A stretch of DNA of 64,000 nucleotides from Onthophagus taurus (taxonomy: Eukaryota; Arthropoda; Insecta; Coleoptera; Scarabaeidae): positions 7,440,001 to 7,504,000 of the forward strand of contig NC_091976.1 in the NCBI RefSeq assembly GCF_036711975.1, written 5' to 3'. Below are positions 1-10,506 of the stretch, one piece after another. Within the stretch, counting starts at the first letter, position 1. The number at the start of each line of letters is the position of its first letter. The position numbers and the translations under genes are program-made. The notes beneath the pieces were generated by a model. The model was not told where the DNA came from and did no database searches. It saw only the letters and a program-made list of their open reading frames with translations.

Positions 1-34
1 TGCACTACCTATACATTTATTCCAAGGGATGTGT

Positions 35-965
35 TTAGACTTTAGTGTGGGATTGTAGTTTAAAGGTGCATAATAATTCCTCTTTCATGTCCTCCAACTC
101 AAAACTAATATACCTTACGTACACTATCAATATAGCATTACTTGTAACATCTGTGGATTCATCTAACTGCAAGGCATAATATGGTGAATGTTCCAATTTT
201 TCAATTAATTGTAATTCCAGGTCGTCAATTGAAATACTAAGTACTCGTCTGCTTATTGTTTCAGCAGACATTGAAATATTGTTAATTTGCACAGCATATT
301 TTTCGCCAAACATTTCCCTACAAACTTCTTTGAAACATGGTTTTATTAACGCTTGTGAAGTTGGCCATAGATTTCAGCCTTAGATTTTAAACTGAAAAAA
401 ATGCGTGATCGGGGTATTTAACCGATCTAATTTCAACGGGATCGCATTCATGATCGCCTCTTGTTTCAAATTTGAAAAGAAAATTTTCCTAACCATTTCT
501 TATATTCCGGAAAAATCGATTTTCTTCAAACATAAGCAAATGTCGGCCTGTTCGGGGTTTCTAATCGATCCCATTTCAACGGCATTTAATTCCTGGTCGC
601 TTCTTGCATTAGAATCAAAAAGAAAATTTTCCTAACCATTTTTTATATTCCGGAAAAATCGATTTTCTTCAAACATAAGCAAATTTTGGACCAGGAATAC
701 GATGCCGTTGAAATTATATCCATTAGACACCCCGAACAGGCCAAAATTGAAGCAAGAAACTGAAGCAAGAGGCCACCAGGAATACGATGCCGTTGAAATT
801 AGATCGATTAAACACCCCGATCACGAATTTTTTTCAGTTTAAAATCTATGGCTGAAATCTATTGCCAACTTCACATGCGCGTTTTATTAGTGCTTCTCCT
901 ACATTATACGCTTTTTTGGTCTTAGCAATATGCAGTGCTACTAATAAGAACATTTCAAATATTTA
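35..965 (-). pseudogene. hAT-type (ZBED5/SCAND3-like) transposase fragment, split by a TIR element
   Basis: Minus-strand reading gives two blocks that join logically. 965-881 reads MFLLVALHIAKTKKAYNVGE-ALIK, and 353-35 reads ALIKPCFKEV followed by a stretch with the LDESTDVT motif. This order (AKTKK, GE-LIKPC, DESTD) is characteristic of the vertebrate and insect ZBED5/SCAND3-like hAT transposase family. The DESTD block holds the first catalytic Asp of the RNase H-like core. The fragment lacks the BED finger and the C-terminal dimerisation domain, and two stops lie just upstream of 965. It is interrupted by the 354-880 element. The window edge cuts the 3' side, so more may lie outside. Confidence 0.75.
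354..880. mobile_element. Non-autonomous fold-back element inside the hAT fragment
   Basis: The ends are inverted copies of each other: TGTGAAGTTGGCCATAGATT at 354 and its reverse complement ending near 875. The similarity continues for roughly 90 bp on each side. Inside, a block of about 65 bp containing TATTCCGGAAAAATCGATTT occurs twice in direct orientation (about 478-540 and 623-686). No coding capacity is visible. The flanks GTTTTATTAACGCT (340-353) and GTTTTATTAGTGCT (881-894) match at 12 of 14 positions and look like an aged target-site duplication, because the same ALIK codons of the hAT gene appear on both sides. Confidence 0.7.
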
Positions 966-2087
966 TTATCTATTCCAACATATTTAGTTAAACTTGATTT
1001 ATTCGCGTTGAGCGACCTAAGACAAGATACCTGGACCAGGGAGTGCGGGAAGTTAGCCCCCATCTTTTGATTTTTAAATTTTTTATTGTTGTTCTAGATT
1101 GTTCTAGATTTGTTCTACATTGTTCCAAAGCGGCAAATCGAAAAAATAAAAACTCCGCGAGAAAACCGAAAAAACGGGTTTTTTGACTAGCCCCCCATTT
1201 TTGGAAAAATCAAATTTTCTTTGTTGTTCTGGGTTGTTCTAGAAAATCAAAATTATGGGATACAGCATTACGAAGTTATAACTAAAAATGGGTTTGGCCG
1301 CCGAAATGCCTAGTTGATTGCTGTGATCATAGTTTTTCTATTATCAATTCCATATTACAAATATATACTTATTATAGCTTACGCAATCTGGAACAGCTAT
1401 TATTTTCACTAGAACAACTCTCTAAAGGGCACTTTACTCTTTGAAAATTAAAGTTTTTGGAAGATTCAGTCAGTAATTCTAGTGTCAGCGGTTTTATATT
1501 ACACAATAAGAATTAAAAAACATAGAACAATCTAAAATAACTCAAACTTTGTCTATTCAAATTGTTTTAGATGTGTTTTACGTTTAACACGGACATTAAT
1601 TTTGCAAAATCACATATTTTTTGTTGCTCTAAATTGTTCTTGTTGTTCTAGGTACTCAAAATGTTTATTTAATCACTGCGGCTTTAGTTCTTATTAAAAA
1701 TTTAAGTTTCATATTAAAAATTAGTTCTTACAACAATTAAAACAATTCAGAACAGCTGTTATTTTCACTAGAAAAACCTTAAATTTGAATTGTGATATCG
1801 GACAGGTTTTGTTGAATCAGTGAATCCAACCTTTAATATAATAATAGTTTTAAAAAATTAAAAAATATGGTATAATCTGACCATCTAAGTTTCTAAAAAT
1901 CACCCTTCTCTTTAAACTTATAATAATAAAACATAAGTTGCGATTTAAAGTGTATTTTATTTTGTAAAACTAAGTCATAAATTAACAAATTAAACTAACA
2001 AAACAATAACTATTCTTTCACATAAACTGTACAAAAACTTATTCTAAAGTAAAGTATAACTAAATAAATTAAATCATCTAAATAGAT

Positions 2088-2187
2088 GTGCACATTTGTG
2101 CGTTTATTTCTTCAACTTGTATGAATTTTTTTTAAATCATTAAATAATAACCAATTGGCATTGTTGGGCACAAATGCCGTGTAGTGT
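2088..2187 (-). pseudogene. USP-like peptidase C-terminal end, copy A (downstream half)
   Basis: Read on the minus strand from the hAT insertion point, this gives HYTAFVPNN, then W-LLFNDLKK, then a stop. It continues directly from the block at 16410-16321, which ends in DVGHYT. The joined order GHYTAFV then W..FND is the usual appearance of the C-terminal His and Asp/Asn boxes of USP-type deubiquitinases. The hAT duplication TGTAGTGT overlaps the His-Tyr codons, so the insertion split the putative catalytic histidine region. The frame ends shortly after FNDLKK, unlike copy B, which continues into a longer tail. Confidence 0.5.
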
Positions 2188-2813
2188 CAGGGCCTATTTT
2201 ACCAAAAGGCCCATAAGGCCCGGACCTTGGGCCCCGTAAAAAGTTGGTCCCGGAAGAAGCCCTCGAAGAAAAATTATATAAACCATTTCAATTTTAAATT
2301 TAATAAGATTACGCTAAGATTGGTAAAATAACCAGATATTGATATTATAGTATTTTAATTAGATTCAAAAACATGCATTTAAGCACAGCATTTTTAAGCC
2401 TTTATCAAAGCAAGACGTGCCGGCGGCGCGACGGCGCGACGTAACAGCGGTCTCTTTTACGGCGTTCTTCATGCCGCCATCACCGAAAAAGTTTTATTTT
2501 ATGCTGACGCGACGAATGCGACGATACCAGAAATTACGTGATCTGTATTGGCGCCATTGGCGGTACAGTTTTTTGCGCGTTGTGATTGTGAATGTATAAT
2601 AATTTTTACAATCTAAATTCAACTTAACTTACTTAAGGTAAGTTTTCAGTTATAATTATTATATTATTTTTGTATATTTGCTATCAGAATTTTATTCAGT
2701 TTCGGTTTTTTCGAATTATCATCAACTTTGTTTTTTTAAATACGGACTCGAAATTTTTTTTCGGATGTCAATCATGTCAAATGCTTCTGATGTCCCAAAA
2801 GCATGACCTATAT

Positions 2814-3460
2814 GAGTGCGGGAAGTTAGCCCCCCATTTTTTGATTTTTAAATTTTTTATTGTTGTTCTAGATTGTTCTAGAGTTGTTCTACATTGTTCC
2901 AAAGCGGCAAATCGAAAAAATAAAAACTCCGCGAGAAAACCGAAAAAACAGGTTTTTTGACTAGCCCCCCATTTTTGGAAAAATCAAATTTTCTTTGTTG
3001 TTCTGGGTTGTTCTAGTTGTTCTAGTTATTGTTCTAGATCATCAAAATTATGGGATACAGCATTACGAAGTTATAACTAAAAATAGGTTTGGCCGCCGAA
3101 ATGTCTAGTTGATTGCTGTGACCATAGTTTTTCTATTATCAATTCCATATTACAAATATATACTTATTATAGCTAACGCAATCTGGAACAGCTATTATTT
3201 TCACTAGAACAACTTTCTAAAGAGCACTTTACTCTTTGAAAATTAGTTTTTGGAAGTTTTTGGAAGTTTCAGTCAGTAATTATTGTGTCAGCGGTTTTAT
3301 ATTACACAATAAGAATTAAAAAACATAGAACAATCTAAAATAACTCAATCTTTGCCGATTCAAATTGTTCTAGATGTGTTTTACGTTTAACATGGACATT
3401 AATTTTGCAAAATCACATATTTTTTGTTGCTCTAAATTGTTCTTGTTGTTCTAGGTACTT
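2814..3460. repeat. Subterminal TTGTTCTAG repeat arrays in the TIR
   Basis: The TIR is full of the short motif TTGTTCTAG or close variants, often overlapping the palindrome TCTAGA. Clusters lie at about 2870-2900, 2996-3040, 3365 and 3424-3453, with mirror-image clusters at about 13480-13510 and 13615-13645. The same arrays occur in copies A (1080-1120) and C (16460-16500, 17340-17370, 17490-17520). Arrays of short subterminal motifs often serve as transposase binding sites; that role is inferred here. Confidence 0.6.
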
Positions 3461-3632
3461 AAAATGTTTATTTAATCACTGCGGCTTTAGTTCTTTTAAA
3501 GTTTCATATTAAAAATTACTACTTACAACAATTAAAACAATTCAGAACAGCTGTTATTTTCACTGGAAAAACCTTAAATTTGAGTTGTTGTGATATCGGG
3601 CAGGTTTTGTTGAATCAGTGAACCCAACCTTT

Positions 3633-4211
3633 TGTTGTGTACCGCCGCCACCGATGTTGTATATTCTTACGATGTAACGTCGATATTTACGACTATATTT
3701 ATTTCTTCGTTGTGAAGGGCAATTTATTAAATTAAACAACTTTCTTCTGTTCTTAATTTTAGTTAAATTTTATTTAAGAGACGACGATGACGACCGGTAA
3801 CAATTTGTTCTAAAACTAACTGATCAACTAGATCTAATAGAGGCGACTAACTTAATGTGACTCGACTTTTCGACCGCTCTTAGTGAAGTGCCTTTTCGGC
3901 TTAACCCCCCTGTTCCTAGTGAACTCTGTTTTCACAGCAGTGCTTCCCACGCAAAATATCATATAACTAAGTATGTTTCCATCTGTTTCTTGATATACGC
4001 AGAGACAAGGAGAATTAGGGGTTGTTCCCATCTGGTTCCGTCCCCTGATATATTTATTATTCACACATGTCTCTGGTGGTTATTTGGTTTTTAGTTACAG
4101 AATCATTACTTTTGATACCTACATTATTATATTGTAAACTTATTATATTCCTATTATTATAAAGATAAATACTACGTGAGCAGCACTACGTAAACGGGTG
4201 GTACCACAACA
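3633..4211 (-). repeat. 3' LTR of the gypsy element
   Basis: 579 bp. On the plus strand it starts TGTTGTGTACC and ends GGTACCACAACA, so the termini form a short inverted repeat with TG and CA ends. It matches the LTR at 10987-11565 at every position compared. Short ORFs within it on both strands occur identically in the other LTR and are not genes. Confidence 0.95.
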
Positions 4212-4222
4212 CCTCCCCCCTT
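4212..4222 (-). other. Polypurine tract
   Basis: The minus-strand reading AAGGGGGGAGG lies directly against the 3' LTR, the position and composition expected for the plus-strand DNA primer of an LTR retroelement. Confidence 0.85.
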
Positions 4223-4346
4223 AATGAGAGCTTTCATGGAGTTTTAGCGATAATGAAAGTTCGATCGGACATAAAACGGAACGACTTATACCTACTTATT
4301 ACATAATATGCGACATTAATTATAACATTTTTCTATTGCTTAAAAT

Positions 4347-5307
4347 TTAATTTTGTTTAGCTGGTCGTCTTGCAGGCACGTAAGCGATAGATCTGCGCTG
4401 CGGGTATTCGATTGTTACTCTTTCTTCCTCAGAGTCATTGTTAGCAGAGTCTGCGTGACTAGTTACACTACTTCGTCTAACATATCGCGAAACAACTCTG
4501 TTGCTGGGAGTAGAGGATGGTTCGACGGTTTGGTTTACTCTAACGCACACGTTCGGTATCATGCCGCAACAATGCTTTTTATTTTTATTACAAAAACATT
4601 TCTGATATAGCTTATATCCTACGTAAAACACCAAAACGACGGCCAATAAGTATGCTACTAATGATGTTGGGGTGACATAATATGCCATAGAATTTTTTTT
4701 ATGAATATCTGTAGCTAACTTTTCTATGTCGTCCAGTTTATGACTGGCGATATTCAATTCGGGAATGTGCTTTCCTACTTTTCTATAGTTTTCGTTTATT
4801 AGTACTGTCGATACATTTATTTCGTGTGTTCTTATTTTTTCGCAACAGTCATCACTTATGTTAAAGGGTGGAATAAAATCGCTGTACATTTCAAATTCCA
4901 GGACATTGCCGTGTGGTAATAACATAATTGATGACCCGTAAGCTTTGCACTGTCTTGCAAGCGTGACACTACCGCAATCCCTTAATGCTACATCTACTGG
5001 TTTTTTATTGTTTGTGCATGAAATAGTTAAAGTTTCTGTACGGGGAACTACAAATAACCAAGTATTGCTGGTTGTTAGTTGTATAAATCTTAAAACAAGA
5101 GGTGTATTCACTGTCAGATAACCGTATGAAATGTTGTTTACTTTCATCAATGGGTATAAATTTTGATGAATGGTTAATTAGAATGAATCCATTTATAGAA
5201 ACTTGTTTCGGAAATGGTGATATTTTATATACGTAAAATAGTTGTGTTTTTGCTAAAGGTGTATTTATTATGTATATCAAACGTTTATTTTCAAAGAAAA
5301 CTTGCAA
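4347..5307 (-). pseudogene. Env-like glycoprotein remnant, N-terminally truncated and frameshifted
   Basis: Two overlapping minus-strand frames (5307-5005 and 5150-4347) together cover about 320 codons. A break between them lies near 5100-5150. The second frame has paired cysteines, a hydrophobic segment (LVAYLLAVVLVFYVGY) near residues 165-185, then a Cys-rich and basic cytoplasmic tail. This layout matches the membrane-anchored half of errantivirus Env proteins. The receptor-binding N-terminal half and a furin-type site are not seen, and only about 175 bp separates it from the end of pol. It is therefore unlikely to give a working envelope. Confidence 0.75.
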
Positions 5308-5482
5308 TAATGTGCAGAAAAAGGTATAAAAGGCAGAAAATTTGAAATATCTAGAGGTATGGGAATTTTCAATCCATGGGGAAAAGATTCAGCAATTTGT
5401 TATAATGAAAAGATTCGCGAGTAGTAATAACCTGAAAAATATACGTGTAAGTAAATTCGTATTTTATTATAAAAAATTGTTT

Positions 5483-8400
5483 TTAATCATAAAAGTGTTT
5501 TAATCTATTAGCGTGTATGGTTTGTGAATGCCTACCCTTTTGAATAATATAGTTAACGTCAGATAATTTTTCGGTTATTGTATATGGGCCTATCCATAAA
5601 GAGGTTAGTTTTTTGTTTCGACCTCTACGAACTGATTCGTCGTAAAGAAGTACATTGTCGCCTACCGTAAATTCTCTTGAAAATGTATTTTTATCATAAC
5701 TAGTTTTTGAAACATGTTTACTTCGTAATAGATTTTCTTTTGCTATCTGTCTAGAATATTGCATTTTTTGTTTAAGGTTCGCAACAAAATCATCGTAAGT
5801 ATATTTAGTTTTTGGTGGTTGGGTTATTGAAGTTGGCAAGGTCGGTGTATAACCAAACAAAAGTTCGAAAGGAGAAAATTGTGTAGCTGTATGAATACTG
5901 GTATTATAAGTGAATGTTGCGAATGGAATCCAAGCATTCCAATCTTCCTGCGTGTCTGAAATAAAATGTCTTAAATATTCTTCTAATACTCTATGGGATC
6001 TTTCTAATGCTCCGTTTGATTCTGGATGGTAACTAGTTGTTTGAATTTTTTTTATTTTTAGAATTTTACAGACATTTCTGAAAAGCGTGCTTAAAAAATT
6101 TGTTCCTCGATCAGTGACTAAAACTTCAGGTATACCATAGAAACAAATAACATTTTTAACGAAGTGATCAGCCACAGTTGATGCTTCTTGATTTTTCATT
6201 GGAACGTTTATGTTGTATTTCGTTAAATCATCCTGAAAAGTTAATATGTATTTATGTCCTTCTTCGGTTTCGGGTAAGGGACCAACTATATCCATAAAAC
6301 ATCTTTCAAAAGGTTTACTTGCGGTTGTTGTGATAATCATTGGCATTTTGGTTTTTCGGGACATTTTATTTTTTTGACAAAGTTCACACTTTCGTATAAA
6401 TTGTTTAACGTCTTTTCTCATTCCCTTCCAATTATATAATTGTGCGAGTTTTTTGTATGTGCGTGATACGCCTTGATGACCTGCTAGTGGAGAATTATGA
6501 AATTCTTGCAATATACTATTTTTATTTGATTCTGTTGGAGTTATTAGATCGTTATTGTAAATTGTTATTTCTACATTTGTGTTTCGAAAAATATACCTGA
6601 TCATTGGATAAATTATTTCCCATTTAATTGGATGATGATAATGATATTTAATAAATGACAGTTTAATTTTTGTATTATTTATAAGATTCCTTAAATTTAG
6701 CAAACATGACCAAATGTTTTCATATGAAACATCACTAAATGAATTTTCGTTATCTATTAATAAAAATATATTAGGGTTTTGATGATGGTAAACAGAAGTA
6801 ACATTTAACTGAATGTCATTTTTAAAACTTTCTAAGAATTGATTTATGGTTTTGTTAGATTCCAAAGATCTAAATTTTCTTTTATTAAAGTTTTTTGGAA
6901 TAAACATTACTAACGGATCTGTATCATTAGTTTGAAATAGGGTGGTATTTGTCTCTTTTATTTTAGAATTTAAAACTACATTTGTCTTCATATAATCCTG
7001 AAATTCTTCATAATCGGTGATTAAATTTGCGTCTACGGTGTTAATTCTACTCAGAGCATCGGCATTGGTATTTTTCTTACCGGCTTTATATAGGACTGTA
7101 TAGTTATATTCTTCTAATTTCAACCTAAATCGTGTAAGTCGAGATCCGGGGTCTTTAATATTAAAAACGTAAAGTAGTGGCTTATGATCGGTAACTACTT
7201 TAAATTTCGTGCCGAATACGTATGGTCGAAAATGTTTTACGGCCCAAACTATTGCTGTTAATTCTTTTTCTGTGGTAGAGTAATTTTGTTCGGCTTTATT
7301 CAACGTTCTACTTGCAAATGCGATAGGTTGATCACTATTAACTTCTCCTTGTGATAAAATTGCGCCGATAGCATAATTGCTGGCGTCTGTGGTGATAATG
7401 AATTCTCTTGAAAAATCTGGATATTGGAGAACCGGTGGGGAAGTTATACTTTTCTTGAGTGTTTCAAAAGAAATATTACACTCGTTACTCCAATTAAATT
7501 TTTGGTCTTTTCTTAATAGTTTTGTTAGTGGTTTGGATATCTTTGCAAAGTCTTTAATAAATTTCCTGTAATAGCCGACTAAACCCAAAAATGATTTTAC
7601 ATCTTTTGGACTTTTTGGCTGCGGAAAATTTTCTACGCAATCTACCTTCGCGGGGTCTGGCTTAATACCATTTTCTGTAATGATGTGGCCTAAATATAAA
7701 CATTCTTTACGTAAAAACGAACATTTTCCGGGTTGAATCTTTAAATTATGCAGTCTTAATCTTTCAAAAATTTCAATTAGTCTGTCGCTATGGTCCCTTA
7801 AATTATTTGCATAAACAACCACATCGTCCAAATAAATGAAACACTTAATTCCGTGTAAACCGCTTAATACAGTGTTCATAAGACGTTGGAATGTCGCAGG
7901 AGCCCCTTTTAATCCGAATGGCATACGATTATAGACAAAATGTCCGTTTGTCGTACTAAACGCGGTTTTTATTTTGTCTTTCTCGTCCATTGGGACTTGG
8001 TGAAAACCGTTAGCTAAATCTAATGTTGTGAAATAATGAGCATTTCCTAATTGGTCTAAAATATCAGTTATATTGGGTAATGGGAATGCGTCTGCTCCTA
8101 TAGTAATTTCATTAATTTTTCTAAAATCTACGCATATACGAAATTTAGATTCGTTTGAATCAGATTTCTTCTGAACTACTAGCAATGGACTATTCCACGG
8201 ACTACATGAAGGTGAGATAATACCGTCTTGTAACATTTGATTAGTTTGTTCCTTTATTTCTTCTCGATGTTTAAATGGTAATCTATAAGGTTTAATATTA
8301 ATGGGTCCCTTAGACGGATCGGTTGGTATACTATGTGTAACTGTTTTAGTGCAGGACAGTTTATCGCCCTCTACATAAAATATGTCACTAAAATTATCGC

Positions 8401-9250
8401 AAATCTCCAACAAAGTATCCGATTCTTCTGAATTCAAATGATCTATTTTCAGAGCAGTTCTTAATTTATTTAAACGCTCAAGATGATTAATATTAGTTGT
8501 TTCTATAAAATTGAAATCATTAGAACTAACGGGTTCGACGTTAACCCTCGGCGTAGGAATTGTTATGGGTTTATTTGAGATGTTCAGAATACTAACAAAA
8601 CACCTTCTGTTTTCTACTTTAGTTAAAGTTGATCCTATGTAAAGTTCTTCAGAAATTTGCTTTGCCTTTACTATTCCTTCGATATCAGAAGTGTTTGTTA
8701 ATGCGGAAATTATTTTTTCACATCTTGCCGGAATAATCGTAATTATTTTGGAGGGTAAAATTGGTAAATAGTTGTTGTCAAAATATACAATTTCTTTTTC
8801 GTAATCTATCTTGGCTTTATGTTTCTGAAGGAAATCACGACCTAAAAGTCCATCGTTTTTTATTGGAATGTTATCAGGGATAATGTGGAATTCATGATTT
8901 AAAATTTTATTTTTTAACTTAATTGAGATAGTAGAAATTCCCAAGGTATAAATTGGTTGTTCACTAATGCCTTTTAATTGTAAAACTGAGTCTTTATTTA
9001 TTTTAAAATCATATGCTAACTTACTTATTTTTAAAAGAGAGACATCAGCTCCGGTATCAAGTAAAAGTTGAACACAAGAACTTTGAAAATTCGGGGATTC
9101 TATCTCGATTATATCTAATTGTGTTTGGTCGTTTGAAAGTGAAACTGACTTGGACGAACTTGGGGTGATTTTATTTATGGTTTTCAGTATATCTGGAGAA
9201 TGCAAAAATGGATTATTCTTATTTGTTGAACAGCTATTGTTAACTACCAT
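5483..9250 (-). CDS. pol: Gypsy Pol polyprotein (protease, reverse transcriptase, RNase H, integrase)
   Basis: An open frame of 1255 codons from the first in-frame ATG. Protease: LLLDTGADVSLL with DTG at residues 65-67. Reverse transcriptase: FPLPNI, then YLDD at 473-476. RNase H: TTDASNYAIGA and TDHKPLLY. Integrase: a His-His-Cys-Cys finger ending CELC, then the D, D(35), E core with FMDIVGP (about 987), VTDRGTNF (about 1045) and HPESNGALE (about 1080). A WIGPYTI block follows, typical of the GPY/F tail. The pol frame is open upstream of the ATG and overlaps the gag end in the -1 frame, so it is probably made as a Gag-Pol fusion. All catalytic motifs checked are present. Confidence 0.95.
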   Translation of the reverse strand: MVVNNSCSTNKNNPFLHSPDILKTINKITPSSSKSVSLSNDQTQLDIIEIESPNFQSSCVQLLLDTGADVSLLKISKLAYDFKINKDSVLQLKGISEQPIYTLGISTISIKLKNKILNHEFHIIPDNIPIKNDGLLGRDFLQKHKAKIDYEKEIVYFDNNYLPILPSKIITIIPARCEKIISALTNTSDIEGIVKAKQISEELYIGSTLTKVENRRCFVSILNISNKPITIPTPRVNVEPVSSNDFNFIETTNINHLERLNKLRTALKIDHLNSEESDTLLEICDNFSDIFYVEGDKLSCTKTVTHSIPTDPSKGPINIKPYRLPFKHREEIKEQTNQMLQDGIISPSCSPWNSPLLVVQKKSDSNESKFRICVDFRKINEITIGADAFPLPNITDILDQLGNAHYFTTLDLANGFHQVPMDEKDKIKTAFSTTNGHFVYNRMPFGLKGAPATFQRLMNTVLSGLHGIKCFIYLDDVVVYANNLRDHSDRLIEIFERLRLHNLKIQPGKCSFLRKECLYLGHIITENGIKPDPAKVDCVENFPQPKSPKDVKSFLGLVGYYRKFIKDFAKISKPLTKLLRKDQKFNWSNECNISFETLKKSITSPPVLQYPDFSREFIITTDASNYAIGAILSQGEVNSDQPIAFASRTLNKAEQNYSTTEKELTAIVWAVKHFRPYVFGTKFKVVTDHKPLLYVFNIKDPGSRLTRFRLKLEEYNYTVLYKAGKKNTNADALSRINTVDANLITDYEEFQDYMKTNVVLNSKIKETNTTLFQTNDTDPLVMFIPKNFNKRKFRSLESNKTINQFLESFKNDIQLNVTSVYHHQNPNIFLLIDNENSFSDVSYENIWSCLLNLRNLINNTKIKLSFIKYHYHHPIKWEIIYPMIRYIFRNTNVEITIYNNDLITPTESNKNSILQEFHNSPLAGHQGVSRTYKKLAQLYNWKGMRKDVKQFIRKCELCQKNKMSRKTKMPMIITTTASKPFERCFMDIVGPLPETEEGHKYILTFQDDLTKYNINVPMKNQEASTVADHFVKNVICFYGIPEVLVTDRGTNFLSTLFRNVCKILKIKKIQTTSYHPESNGALERSHRVLEEYLRHFISDTQEDWNAWIPFATFTYNTSIHTATQFSPFELLFGYTPTLPTSITQPPKTKYTYDDFVANLKQKMQYSRQIAKENLLRSKHVSKTSYDKNTFSREFTVGDNVLLYDESVRRGRNKKLTSLWIGPYTITEKLSDVNYIIQKGRHSQTIHANRLKHFYD

Positions 9251-9273
9251 ACTCGGCTGTTCGCGATTATGGG

Positions 9274-10506
9274 TTAATGCTCGTTTCCCGAAACATTTTC
9301 TTGGGACTGTAACGGTACGGAACGGCTTGTAGGAGACAACGTAGGCAGATTTTGCCGTTGAACTGTTTGAATTTGACCACTAAAAGGATTATTAAAATTT
9401 TGGTTTACTTGGGGTTGACTGAAATGATTATTTTCTCTACTAAAATTATTCGGTTGCCCTTGGTTATAATGATATCCAGAATAATTTTGTTGATTATAAT
9501 TATTATGCCTTGTATTTGAATCATTTGGGTTGTTGGAAAAAAATTGCTGTCTTGAATTATTCTGATTATTGTATCGAAAAGAATAATTTCGTTGGTCTGG
9601 ATAGCTCTGATTAGGATAATTTTGTTGTGAATGTCTAGGGTTATTTGAAAATTGATAGTTTGTGGAACCATTTGACGAATGGAACCTATTATTGCCTCGG
9701 TTGTGTTGAAATCTAAAATTATAACTTTTTTGTTGAGGGGAAAAATGAAATGAATTTGAGTGACTATTTTGTACTTGGCCTTGTTCATAATTTTGAAGTT
9801 GTCTGCACTGTGATGTTAAGTGATTTGTTCTGTGACAAAACATACATGATATTTGGTTTTGACTCAATTGATTTTGAAAATTATTTTTTTGAAGGAAACT
9901 AATATTTCGTGAATTTTGATTAAATTTGTAATTTTCGTTTTGCTCAAGCCCCATTTCTATTGCTATCGAAATTGCCCTATCTAAATCTTTTGTATTTTCC
10001 GCTATTATTCGTAATTGGACCTTTTCGTCGTGCAACCCTTTTCTAAAATTTGTTACTAATATGCTGTTAACATTGTCGATTAGTACTTTTGCTTCACCGG
10101 ATCCATAATTTGACATGCAAGTTTCTTTATATTTGTTAAATAAATTCTGAATGCGTTTTCCGTAATCTTTAATGTTTTCTTTGTAATTTTGTTTGATATT
10201 CATTAATAAGTTTAAAAAATGTGTAGGGGGTCGTTTATCAGTAAATTGTTCTAACAAAAAATCTTTTATGTCGTCCCAATTCAAAAATTCTTGAGACTGG
10301 GTCACTTCTTGTGCTTTCCCTTTTAATTTTGTTGCAAAAATTAGTTCTGCTAAATTATCTTTTTCTGTTTCTTTTACTACGTTCATCATAGCATCACAAC
10401 TTTTTAAGAAAAAATTCAATGAATTTGTGTCACCATACCCATCGAATACTTCGATTTGGTTTAAAACATCTATAGCATCTTTACGATTATCTGGTTGTTG
10501 AGCCAT
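9274..10506 (-). CDS. gag: Gypsy Gag
   Basis: 410 codons starting MAQQPDNRKD. The first 190 residues are helical capsid-like sequence (FLLEQF, Y-KRIQNLFNKYKE). A CCHC zinc knuckle of exact CX2CX4HX4C spacing lies at Cys221, Cys224, His229 and Cys234. It is followed by about 150 residues very rich in Asn, Gln, Ser and Phe. The start is the first ATG of the frame, about 480 nt after the 5' LTR. The gene ends in the frameshift region leading to pol. It packages the retroelement RNA in the virus-like particle. Confidence 0.92.
   Translation of the reverse strand: MAQQPDNRKDAIDVLNQIEVFDGYGDTNSLNFFLKSCDAMMNVVKETEKDNLAELIFATKLKGKAQEVTQSQEFLNWDDIKDFLLEQFTDKRPPTHFLNLLMNIKQNYKENIKDYGKRIQNLFNKYKETCMSNYGSGEAKVLIDNVNSILVTNFRKGLHDEKVQLRIIAENTKDLDRAISIAIEMGLEQNENYKFNQNSRNISFLQKNNFQNQLSQNQISCMFCHRTNHLTSQCRQLQNYEQGQVQNSHSNSFHFSPQQKSYNFRFQHNRGNNRFHSSNGSTNYQFSNNPRHSQQNYPNQSYPDQRNYSFRYNNQNNSRQQFFSNNPNDSNTRHNNYNQQNYSGYHYNQGQPNNFSRENNHFSQPQVNQNFNNPFSGQIQTVQRQNLPTLSPTSRSVPLQSQENVSGNEH
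9283..9289 (-). promoter_or_regulatory. Probable -1 ribosomal frameshift site GGGAAAC
   Basis: On the minus strand GGGAAAC is read in the gag frame as G-GGA-AAC, the X-XXY-YYZ slippery pattern, seven nucleotides before the gag stop (9276-9274). Slipping back one base leads directly into the open pol frame. No downstream pseudoknot was modelled. Confidence 0.7.

Noticed and set aside
405-635. 76-codon ORF
   Set aside because: Falls inside the fold-back element and spans its internal direct repeat; no domain.
2417-2599. GC-rich arginine-rich ORF
   Set aside because: Located in the hAT-1 5' untranslated part; no homology, and composition comes from a local CGGCGGCGCGACGG stretch.
3852-4094. 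Short ORFs on both strands, repeated at 11206-11448
   Set aside because: They lie in the gypsy LTRs and are identical because the LTRs are identical; no protein features.
9405-9788. 127-codon minus-strand ORF
   Set aside because: Overlaps the Asn/Gln-rich tail of gag in another frame; the repeated codons open alternative frames.
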